Of a stretch of 17,435 nt of DNA, positions 8,691 to 14,792 are shown one piece after another (the first letter of the stretch is position 1; each line of letters starts with the position of its first letter). The position numbers and the translations under genes are program-made. The DNA is from Halocafeteria seosinensis (lineage: Eukaryota > Sar > Bigyra > Bicosoecida). The DNA lies in NCBI GenBank assembly GCA_001687465.1, contig LVLI01000076.1, positions 1-17,435 of the forward strand, read 5' to 3'. The notes under the pieces were generated by a model that had not been told where the DNA came from, did no database searches, and saw nothing but the letters and a program-made list of their open reading frames with translations.

Positions 8691-10061
8691 TTATTTTGAT
8701 GAGGCCGCTGCTCCAGATTTTGATGAGGCTGCTGCTCCTGATTTTTTTGATTTTTGGACTAATGCGTTTTTTCTAGCCTTCCTCTCTGTATTGGGTGATG
8801 GAGGGCCTTTCTTTATATTTGTTTGTTGTGCTTCTCTTTCCGTTCTTCTTCTCATCTTATGAAAAATAGTAGTATATTTAATATCTTTTCTCGCTTTTTG
8901 CAATTCTTTTTTTGATCGGCCTTTATCCAATAGTGTTCTATATAAGTCTTCTTCTGAAGCAGTACTTAATGTTAAACCCTTGTTAGTTTTTAGTTCTTGT
9001 TTTTCTTCTTCAGTCAATAACCCCCATAATTCGTTTTTATTTGTTCGTGGGTCGTAATTATATTCTCTCATAAATTCGTTAACATCTTTTTCAAATTCTT
9101 TTTGGGCTTCCTCCTTACTAAGCCTTCCTTTTTGTGTTCCATCTGCTATTTGTGCTAAAGTTGATGAAGAAAGTTTAGATTTTTCTCCTTTACCACTTTC
9201 ACCTTCTCCACCTTCAAAACCTTCACCTGAAGCTTCACCAGATGCTTCACTAGATGCTGCTGCACCCTCTCCTACATCACCTTCTGAACTACTCATAAAC
9301 CGCATAACATTACTACCGGGTATTTGTTGAAAGGAAGCAGTTGATGTATTTAAACCACCTCTAGTTTCATTTCTTACTAACTGCCCATTTCTAACTTGGG
9401 CTTGCCCAAATGGTTGGGGTTGAGAAGTATTTGGTTGATTAACCATATTTGTTGCACTTTGAACATTTTGGCTTTGTGTGTTGATATCTTTTGGTATTAA
9501 ATCGTTAGGGTCTATTTGATTAACAGCAGCTATATTAGCAGCTAAATTCCTTAACTCAGTATTACTCATATTATCATATCTTGGTTTATGCAATCCATGA
9601 CTTTTAAGTCTATTCAAGATTTCTTCTCTTGTGTTTCTTTGTGGGTCGTTTTTATCCTGTATTTCTCTATTATCAAGGAATTTCCGTAAAGCATCCATTA
9701 TTGGAGGTTTTCCTGGTTTCGTATTAAATGTATCCAGTTTTCCTGGTGTTTCATCATCTCTAGGGTCTATCACTTGTATTTCTTTTGTAGTATCAACATC
9801 TTCTACTTGTAATCCCCTATAATCTACTGGAGGAGGAATTCTATAGTCATTAAAAAAACCGTGAGGGTTATATGGAGGAAACAAATTAGTATCCATATTA
9901 TTGGAAGGCAAGTATGAAGGATATAAAGTTTCTCTATTTCCATCAGTCTCTGTGTTAGAGATTAAATATCCTTCTTTATCAATAATTGTTCCATATTTAT
10001 TTTCCCTTTCTATTGTTTGAAAATTATTTTCACTACCTCTAGTATAACCTTTTTTAAACAT
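8691..10061 (-). CDS. 456-aa virion-associated or hypothetical protein with disordered Gly/Glu/Ser region and C-terminal octapeptide repeat
   Basis: I do not recognise a family. The N-terminal third is Asn/Pro/Tyr-rich (YPSYLPSNN, LFPPYNPHGFF, YRIPPPVDY). A helical stretch near residues 140-185 (TREEILNRLKSHG...MSNTELRNLAANI) has the look of a SAP/HeH-type DNA-binding fold, a weak resemblance only. A Gln/Asn linker follows, then an acidic Ser/Gly/Glu-rich segment around 255-295 and a charged helical region. A Lys/Arg-rich tail ends in two exact copies of SGAAASSK. The acidic patch followed by a basic tail suggests a structural or DNA-condensing protein. It sits between the 54-aa gene and the zinc-finger gene, both on the same strand, and the frame is intact. 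Confidence 0.6.
   Translation of the reverse strand: MFKKGYTRGSENNFQTIERENKYGTIIDKEGYLISNTETDGNRETLYPSYLPSNNMDTNLFPPYNPHGFFNDYRIPPPVDYRGLQVEDVDTTKEIQVIDPRDDETPGKLDTFNTKPGKPPIMDALRKFLDNREIQDKNDPQRNTREEILNRLKSHGLHKPRYDNMSNTELRNLAANIAAVNQIDPNDLIPKDINTQSQNVQSATNMVNQPNTSQPQPFGQAQVRNGQLVRNETRGGLNTSTASFQQIPGSNVMRFMSSSEGDVGEGAAASSEASGEASGEGFEGGEGESGKGEKSKLSSSTLAQIADGTQKGRLSKEEAQKEFEKDVNEFMREYNYDPRTNKNELWGLLTEEEKQELKTNKGLTLSTASEEDLYRTLLDKGRSKKELQKARKDIKYTTIFHKMRRRTEREAQQTNIKKGPPSPNTERKARKNALVQKSKKSGAAASSKSGAAASSK
8694..8741 (-). repeat. Two 24-bp tandem repeats encoding SGAAASSK
   Basis: Bases 8694-8717 and 8718-8741 differ at two positions, both silent. They form the very end of the 456-aa protein. 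Confidence 0.9.
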
Positions 10062-10085
10062 TTTCTTTTATATTATATTATTAGA
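10062..10085 (-). promoter_or_regulatory. TCTA plus AT box of the 456-aa gene
   Basis: TCTA (10085-10082) is followed by AATAATATAATATAAAAG up to the start codon. The TCTA overlaps the stop codon of the 54-aa gene upstream. Confidence 0.45.
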
Positions 10086-10245
10086 TATTATTATTATTTT
10101 TTAATATTCTATGTGCTAAATTATATTTCATTGGTTGAAAGAATTTTGCTAGAGTTAAATAGTATAAACCATAAAAGAAGCCCATAACAGTTCCATTACA
10201 CTCATTTTTTACATCTCTTATTTCATTGTCCGTAATTCTATCCAT
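10081..10245 (-). CDS. 54-aa putative membrane microprotein
   Basis: A complete short frame runs from ATG at 10245-10243 to TAA at 10083-10081. It has a charged N-terminus (MDRITDNEIRDVKNE), one hydrophobic aromatic stretch at residues 18-36 (GTVMGFFYGLYYLTLAKFF) long enough to cross a membrane, and a polar, Asn-rich end. It fills the gap between the lipase and the 456-aa gene exactly. It also has its own TCTA-TATATAG signal, which is the main reason to accept it as a gene. Small single-span proteins are usual in PLVs and virophages; the function is unknown. Confidence 0.65.
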   Translation of the reverse strand: MDRITDNEIRDVKNECNGTVMGFFYGLYYLTLAKFFQPMKYNLAHRILKNNNNI

Positions 10246-10255
10246 TTTCTATTTA

Positions 10256-10276
10256 CTATATATTATAGTAGATAGA
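10256..10276 (-). promoter_or_regulatory. TCTA-TATATAG signal of the 54-aa gene
   Basis: Two adjacent TCTA tetramers (10276-10273 and 10272-10269) precede TATATAG (10262-10256), with 6 nt between the nearer TCTA and the box. The ATG follows 10 bases downstream. Confidence 0.55.
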
Positions 10277-10282
10277 AAATTA

Positions 10283-11017
10283 TTAAACAAAGTTATCTAT
10301 AGAATGGATTTCTATCAAGTTCTTATTTTCATTTATCTGTAGTGTTTTCACTTCTGCTTTTGAAAACAAGGGTGATAAAATGCTCACCGGGTCAGCCGCA
10401 GTTCTAATTATTGTTATGTTATTTTGATTAAATTTAGTAAAGTTCCTTCTAATATCATTTTGATTAAAACCTGGGTTGAAAACAATAACATCATTAACAT
10501 TGTCTTTTAGTGCATTTATGTTAAAACATATATTTCCACCTAGAGAATGCCCTGTAATAGTTATCCTTGAAGGATTGTAAAATCCTACAATACTATCATA
10601 TTGTTCTAAATCTGTTTTAAATCTTCCTGTTGATAACTCATTACCTTTACCAAGCTCATAATCTGTTATAACATCTTTAATACTCTTTGTTCCTCTATAA
10701 CCTATAATTAAATGATTAGAATTCTTATCTAAATAAACTGCTGTTGATGTATCACTTCCTCTATCTTGTAGTTCAAAATTACCAATAAAAGGTTCTCTAT
10801 TTGTTTTGTAGCTTTGACTACTCACCTTCGCAGCAGTTTGTTCTAAATCACTCATTTCATCAATACTCTCTATTTTGTTTTTATTGAAAATATTTAATTT
10901 ACTAATACCTTGTTTTACCTTCTCAATTGAACGTCCTATTTTTTTTCTTCCTCTATTAAATAACCTACCTACACGTTTAGCAGTATCCCGTATTTTTCTA
11001 CCTAATTTATTAACCAT
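10283..11017 (-). CDS. Class 3 (alpha/beta-hydrolase) lipase with basic N-terminal extension
   Basis: A 244-aa protein. Residues 1-40 are an Arg/Lys-rich amphipathic segment (GRKIRDTAKRVGRLFNRGRKK) not expected in a lipase. The catalytic domain shows the YRGT oxyanion-region motif (107-110), the nucleophile elbow GHSLGG with Ser158, then Asp209 (AADPVS) and His238 (EIHSID), together a complete Ser-Asp-His triad in the right order. It should cleave acyl esters of lipids. In a virion this could help the particle cross a membrane, as phospholipase A2 does in some other capsids; that is inference. There is no signal peptide. It follows the capsid gene by 85 bases on the same strand, and its N-terminus resembles that of the 78-aa protein. 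The frame is intact. Confidence 0.85.
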   Translation of the reverse strand: MVNKLGRKIRDTAKRVGRLFNRGRKKIGRSIEKVKQGISKLNIFNKNKIESIDEMSDLEQTAAKVSSQSYKTNREPFIGNFELQDRGSDTSTAVYLDKNSNHLIIGYRGTKSIKDVITDYELGKGNELSTGRFKTDLEQYDSIVGFYNPSRITITGHSLGGNICFNINALKDNVNDVIVFNPGFNQNDIRRNFTKFNQNNITIIRTAADPVSILSPLFSKAEVKTLQINENKNLIEIHSIDNFV

Positions 11018-11050
11018 TATAATAAGTTATGATATTTATTTTTATTATAT

Positions 11051-11077
11051 CTATATAACAAAAATAAATAAATTAGA
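11051..11077 (-). promoter_or_regulatory. TCTA-TATATAG signal of the lipase gene
   Basis: TCTA (11077-11074) and TATATAG (11057-11051) are both present, but spaced 16 nt apart rather than 6-9. The leader to the ATG is also longer (33 nt). Confidence 0.4.
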
Positions 11078-11101
11078 TACCAACACTAACAACTCTCTCA
11101 G

Positions 11102-12403
11102 CTATTTGACCACACGCTTATGAATGGTATAGATATAAATGTTATGAGGAGAAGTTATATTACTACTCAAATTTAGTGAAATTTCCAATTGAGAACCTCC
11201 AGAAGTAGTAGATAAAGCATTGTTTAAGACTTCGGGATTAACGTGGGGGAGTAATTCGGTATTTACGCATAAAGGAGTATGAGTATTTTTGAAAGTATCG
11301 TAATCTAGGAGACCATTTCCTCCAATATCTGTAAGGAAGCCATATAATTTTCTGTAATTACTATAAGCTTCTTCTAAACCTTGAATACCATCTCTAGTTC
11401 CTAAATCAGTAGAATTAAACCTAACATTATAACTTTCTAGATTAGGAAGATTACATTTAGTGATATTATCAGTGTCTTTATCATCTTGTTTAGGAAATAC
11501 CAACATACAAATACCTTGCAAATTAGAATACTGGACTTGAAGAGTTAAGTTAAATTCTTTCTGATTTTGAGGAAGAGTCCTTTGAAAAACGTCAGCTGCA
11601 CTATCCAAAACAAAACTCAAACCAGTAGGATTATTAGCCATTCTATCATAATATCCTTTAACAATATCATTAGAAGGAAAAACCCATTCCGCCATAAATT
11701 CAACATCTACTAGTTCATAATCAACCGTATCACCTCCTGCTGTGGTTCCTGCTCCGGAAGGTTCCATTACTTTAATAGCTTGGGGCAGCTTATACCTTAT
11801 TTCAATAGGAAAATAAGCAGGCATATACATAGAACCTCTAAAAAAGGCCGTATTATCTAATGGAACAGTCATATTAACAGGTGTTGGATTACTTTGGGTG
11901 TCTTTGTTAGTGAGTAAATCTTTAGTGACTGTATTGCCAGAGCCTAAATATTTCCAGGACTTTTGTAAAGCATTTAGCTCTGCATCGTAATGATTTTGAG
12001 CAGCTGTTCCTAAATATAAATGCTCACCATAACGTGCTCCTTGCTCTGCTTTTTCTATAATCTGGTCTCCCATCATAATTTCTACATCATCATTAAAAAC
12101 CATCCCACCATCAGATGGAATGTATTTGAATTTTCCAGGATTGTTGCCATCGTCTGAACTTTTATTCTTAAATTTAAATCTTAAATATGAATTATGCCTA
12201 TCTAAAAATGCAGTTGAAGATTGTAAATTGAATTGAATTTCATCCCCCGGTCTATATGGTCCTTTTCCATTAATAGGAATACGATTTCTAGCTTCCCTAG
12301 AATTCAAACTATCTAATATCTTAACATTAGAAGGTTGAAGACGGTTATCAAAATGATATTGGGTTGTGCGTTCACTTTGTAATTGTGTTTCTGATGAAGC
12401 CAT
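11102..12403 (-). CDS. Probable major capsid protein (double jelly-roll type)
   Basis: A 433-aa protein, Asn-, Asp- and Thr-rich, with many alternating beta-strand patterns and no Cys/His metal site or membrane span. The N-terminal region contains YRPGDEIQFNL (50-60) and FLDRHNSYLRFKF (66-78), then VFNDDVEIMMGDQIIE, which resembles the first jelly roll of PLV/Polinton capsid proteins. A linker region and a second beta-rich half starting around residue 230 (YELVDVEFMAEWVF) would supply the second jelly roll. At 433 residues it is compact for this family (commonly about 450-600). Position supports the call: largest beta-rich protein of the block, with a basic minor protein upstream and a packaging ATPase downstream. 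The alternative is a penton-like protein. The ATG at 12403-12401 is preceded by TCTA-TATATA. No frame damage. Confidence 0.7.
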   Translation of the reverse strand: MASSETQLQSERTTQYHFDNRLQPSNVKILDSLNSREARNRIPINGKGPYRPGDEIQFNLQSSTAFLDRHNSYLRFKFKNKSSDDGNNPGKFKYIPSDGGMVFNDDVEIMMGDQIIEKAEQGARYGEHLYLGTAAQNHYDAELNALQKSWKYLGSGNTVTKDLLTNKDTQSNPTPVNMTVPLDNTAFFRGSMYMPAYFPIEIRYKLPQAIKVMEPSGAGTTAGGDTVDYELVDVEFMAEWVFPSNDIVKGYYDRMANNPTGLSFVLDSAADVFQRTLPQNQKEFNLTLQVQYSNLQGICMLVFPKQDDKDTDNITKCNLPNLESYNVRFNSTDLGTRDGIQGLEEAYSNYRKLYGFLTDIGGNGLLDYDTFKNTHTPLCVNTELLPHVNPEVLNNALSTTSGGSQLEISLNLSSNITSPHNIYIYTIHKRVVK

Positions 12404-12410
12404 AGTTTAT

Positions 12411-12427
12411 TATATATTTTAAATAGA
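12411..12427 (-). promoter_or_regulatory. TCTA-TATATA signal of the capsid gene
   Basis: TCTA (12427-12424), 7 nt, TATATA (12416-12411), then AATAAACT before the ATG. Confidence 0.55.
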
Positions 12428-12477
12428 AAAAAATATATAATTTATATTCTTCAAAAAACCAAGCTAATCTATATTAT

Positions 12478-12714
12478 TCACCCAAAACCACTTCTATCTA
12501 AAGTTGAACTTATATTGTCTCCTGCTTGAATTAATCTATCTGCTCCAGTTCTTCTTTCTAGTTCATTAACTGCTTGTCCTACAACTGGAATGTCTTTAAT
12601 TTCATCTAATTTCTTCCTTCCCGCTTTCCAAGCGGTGTTTAAACCTCTACCTGCTTTTTTAGCTAAACTGCCTATCTTTCTACCTGCTTTGTTAATATAC
12701 GTTTTTAACGACAT
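12478..12714 (-). CDS. Small basic virion-type protein (78 aa)
   Basis: The first 36 residues are strongly basic and amphipathic (NKAGRKIGSLAKKAGR, KAGRKKLDEI). They are followed by a short hydrophobic IPVVGQAV and a polar tail ending RSGFG. The basic half aligns by eye with the N-terminus of the lipase (NK.GRKI...AK..GR..N...GRKK). Small proteins with a basic amphipathic helix occur as minor capsid or core components in adenovirus-like viruses; the exact role is unknown. It lies just upstream of the capsid gene on the same strand, with its own promoter-like signal. The frame is complete. Confidence 0.6.
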   Translation of the reverse strand: MSLKTYINKAGRKIGSLAKKAGRGLNTAWKAGRKKLDEIKDIPVVGQAVNELERRTGADRLIQAGDNISSTLDRSGFG

Positions 12715-12724
12715 TGTTTTAACT

Positions 12725-12741
12725 TATATATTTATTGTAGA
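12725..12741 (-). promoter_or_regulatory. TCTA-TATATA signal of the 78-aa gene
   Basis: TCTA (12741-12738), 7 nt, TATATA (12730-12725), then 10 nt to the ATG. Confidence 0.55.
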
Positions 12742-12793
12742 TAATTATATAATTTCTTATAATTTTTATTAGATAATAACAAAAATTATAACT

Positions 12794-13006
12794 TTAATCT
12801 GCTTTTTCTAGTTCATAAGTTTCTTTATGTCTTTCATAATTATTAATCATTGCTTTCATTTGCTCTTCTGGTATACCTAAAGGTTTAGGTAATCTATCAA
12901 TTATTTCACTATGTTTCTTCTCTAGTTCATTATGGTTTCGTATCATTGCATTATAATCTTTAACCTTATCATTTCTTCCCTTTTTACTTCGTTTGTGTTT
13001 TCCCAT
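12794..13006 (-). CDS. 70-aa charged helical protein
   Basis: I do not recognise it. It begins MGKHKRSKKGRNDKVKD, a dense basic patch, and continues as a predicted helix of alternating charged residues (NHNELEKKHSEIIDRL, EEQMKAMINNYERHKE). There is no membrane span or metal site. A basic tail plus helix suggests a DNA- or capsid-binding accessory. It lies between the minor-capsid-like fragment and the 78-aa gene on the same strand and has its own TCTA-TATATAG signal. Confidence 0.55.
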   Translation of the reverse strand: MGKHKRSKKGRNDKVKDYNAMIRNHNELEKKHSEIIDRLPKPLGIPEEQMKAMINNYERHKETYELEKAD

Positions 13007-13010
13007 ACTC

Positions 13011-13029
13011 CTATATACTATATGTTAGA
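13011..13029 (-). promoter_or_regulatory. TCTA-TATATAG signal of the 70-aa gene
   Basis: TCTA (13029-13026), 8 nt, TATATAG (13017-13011), then GAGT and the ATG at 13006. Confidence 0.55.
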
Positions 13030-13050
13030 AAAATTATTTTGAAAAATAAA

Positions 13051-13281
13051 TTAACTAGTTTTATAAAATTCGAATTCCAAAATTACATTGCCTCCATTGA
13101 GGGATACAATTCTATAATGTTCATCTCGTATTTCTATATCAAAATTATCTATCAATCCATTGTTTATTTCAAACCAAATCATATCATCGTGAGGGAAATT
13201 ATCATTAATAATATCCCCAAAACCCACTCTATTAAGGGCTGTATAAATAATGGGCACCGATTTTTTAACCGGGGTTGACAC
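13051..13281 (-). pseudogene. C-terminal fragment of a minor-capsid / fibre-like protein
   Basis: The 76-aa frame ends FDIEIRDEHYRIVSLNGGNV followed by ILEFEFYK. The pattern [I]xIxDExxxxxxLNGxxVxLxFxF at a C-terminus recalls structural proteins of Polinton-type elements (penton or fibre-like), and it sits upstream of the capsid gene as their minor capsid genes do. At 76 residues it is far too short for one of those proteins, and its apparent ATG (13281-13279) lies inside the first GC-rich hairpin, with no TCTA-TATATA signal. I infer that the 5' portion was lost at the junction and the present Met is accidental. Alternatively it is a genuine small protein. The family call is from memory and tentative. 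Confidence 0.4.
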
Positions 13282-13345
13282 CCCGGCCGGGCTTCAAGCC
13301 CGGATCGCCGGCCCGGGCTCCCTTCCCGGGCGACCTGCTGCAGGT
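13269..13345. repeat. Cluster of four GC-rich hairpins at the right boundary
   Basis: Four inverted repeats stand almost shoulder to shoulder. CCGGGGT-tgac-ACCCCGG is at 13269-13286, CCGGGCTT-c-AAGCCCGG at 13287-13303, GCCCGGG-ctccctt-CCCGGGC at 13311-13331 and ACCTGC-t-GCAGGT at 13333-13345. All arms are perfect. The cluster is far richer in GC than either side and separates the AT-rich viral block from the right flank. Confidence 0.9.
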
Positions 13346-13412
13346 ACACTGCTACTACAGCTACTTTCATCAATTATATAGGGTTATATTCCCTAGGATA
13401 CCTTATTCATAA

Positions 13413-13739
13413 AATGGTGAATGGAAGGAAGAATGTCGTGCCGAAGTTTTAGTATTCATGAGACAGCGTCTTTGGTGTATGCCAGACGGATTCGGCCGGT
13501 GGAGTGCGCGCATGGAGGGTTGGATCTCTGTTACATACGAAATATTTGGTGTTGAAGGGGAACCTATGCCGGTGAAAGTGAATCGACTGCATAGAAGGTG
13601 GGTGACTCGTCGACCAGGTTGGGAAGTGCCCATGAGGAGTGGTGTACAAACTGAAGCACCGGGAGTCTGGAGGATCTTTGTTATAGTTAGAGATACAGGA
13701 ACTACTATTGAACTATTTGGAGCTTGCGATGATATGTGA
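13413..13739 (+). CDS. Small host-like ORF, probably a 3' exon or gene remnant
   Basis: The frame opens after TAA at 13410-13412 and runs to TGA at 13737-13739; the first ATG is at 13458. The product is Trp-, Arg- and Val-rich with beta-like stretches (GWISVTYEIFGVEGEPMPV, WRIFVIVRDTGTTIELFGA). Composition is clearly unlike the AT-rich block next door. Coding-like residues before the first ATG (EWKEECRAEVLVF) suggest an upstream exon or a truncated gene. Its last 39 bases are part of a 546-bp unit that is repeated at 14247. I do not recognise the family. Confidence 0.35.
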   Translation, partial: NGEWKEECRAEVLVFMRQRLWCMPDGFGRWSARMEGWISVTYEIFGVEGEPMPVKVNRLHRRWVTRRPGWEVPMRSGVQTEAPGVWRIFVIVRDTGTTIELFGACDDM

Positions 13740-14246
13740 AGGCGAGCAGAAGAAGAACGGCATATGGAGAAACTCGGCAGGTTTAATTTCGTAACTCTTT
13801 CGCGGTTACTCAACCCGAAGCCAACGAAAGGATCCTCATTGTAAATACGGAACCTTTGGAATACAATGGAATGTGAGCTATCGATTCCTAGGGGCAGAGA
13901 ATACCGGGTGAGTCTCGCTCACCGAATCCGTAGCCTCTTCGTTATGGACATACCCTGGGGTTGGTAGATAAATAAATCACGGAACCGATTGGGAATGATA
14001 ATGCACCGCTAAGCTCAGCAACTACAGTTCAGAATACCATTGACTATAGCCTGGAGGATCGGGAATATGGAGAGAGTATTTGTGCGCACCCAGGGGGACG
14101 TCAACGCTACTAAGTTAGTGTAACATACCCTCGCACTAATTGGACCCAAGAAGAATCAAGCTTGGGAAATATGCCCTGGGATTGCTGTACTTCCATTCGA
14201 TGTCTGACGATTATTCCTTGATATTCTGAGCATAATAAGGAGGACG
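13701..14246 (+). repeat. 546-bp direct repeat, copy 1
   Basis: The unit starts ACTACTATTGAACTATTTGG within the end of the preceding ORF. It runs to the start of an almost identical second copy exactly 546 bases downstream. Differences are scattered single bases and small indels, for example 'acggaacctt' versus 'acggatcctt' and 'gactatagcc' versus 'gactcgatagcc'. Minus-strand frames inside it are equally present in both copies and show no coding features. Confidence 0.9.
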
Positions 14247-14792
14247 ACTACTATTGAACTATTTGGAGCTTGCGATGATATGTGAAGGCGAGCAGAAGAA
14301 GAACGGCATATGGAGAAACTCGGCAGGTTTAATTTCGTAACTCTTTCGCGGTTACTCAACCCGAAGCCAACGAAAGGATCCTCATTGTAAATACGGATCC
14401 TTTGGAATACAATGGAATGTGAGCTATCGATTCCTAGGGGCAGAGAATACCGGGTGAGTCTCGCTCACCGAATCCGTAGCCTCTTCGTTATGGACATACC
14501 CTGGGGATGGTAGGTAAATAAATCACGGAACCGATTGGGAATGATAATGCACCGCTAAGCTCAGCAACTACAGTTCAGAATACCATTGACTCGATAGCCT
14601 GGAGGATCGGGAATATGGAGAGAGTATTTGTGCGCACCGAGGGGGATGTCAACGCTACTAAGTTAGTGTAACATACCCTGCGCACCAATTGGATCCAAGA
14701 AGAATCAAGCTTGGGAATATGCCCTGGAATTGGTATACTTCCATTTGATGTCTGACGATTATTCCTTGAAATTCTCAGATAGAAAAACAAGA
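14247..14792 (+). repeat. 546-bp direct repeat, copy 2
   Basis: Near-identical to copy 1, preceded by unrelated sequence (aaggaggacg). It includes a second copy of the ORF's last codons with the stop, which therefore cannot belong to an intact gene here. Similarity to copy 1 fades at about 14770-14790. Confidence 0.9.

Larger units (their letters stand above)
6306..13346 (-). mobile_element. Integrated Polinton-like virus / virophage-type element, probably truncated
   Basis: An AT-rich block contrasts with the flanks on both sides and contains nine small, tightly packed genes all on the minus strand. It includes an A32-type packaging ATPase, a probable jelly-roll capsid protein, a lipase and small basic proteins, the usual morphogenesis set of small eukaryotic dsDNA viruses (PLVs, virophages, Polintons). 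A common promoter-like signal precedes most genes. No replication or integration gene is visible, and the capsid-side end is cut at a GC-rich hairpin cluster, so this is probably a remnant. The true limits are uncertain: I used the palindrome as left edge and the hairpin cluster as right edge. No matching terminal inverted repeat is seen at the right edge. Confidence 0.75.

Noticed and set aside
13269-13345. Cloning-vector polylinker contamination (CCCGGG and CTGCAG sites)
   Set aside because: The sites come from the hairpin arms; no run of other restriction sites or recognisable vector sequence surrounds them. A synthetic origin cannot be fully excluded without a vector search.
13179-13373. 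64-codon minus-strand ORF across the GC-rich hairpins, with a TATATA box upstream
   Set aside because: Its sequence over the hairpins (Gly/Arg/Pro-rich) is dictated by the palindromes, and it then reads the minor-capsid-like fragment out of frame. Kept only as evidence of disruption.
13403-14359. Repeated minus-strand ORFs starting MSNRERVTKLNLPSF in both 546-bp units
   Set aside because: The frame is repeated only because the DNA is duplicated; the two copies diverge after about 38 residues and one runs antisense to a more plausible plus-strand ORF.
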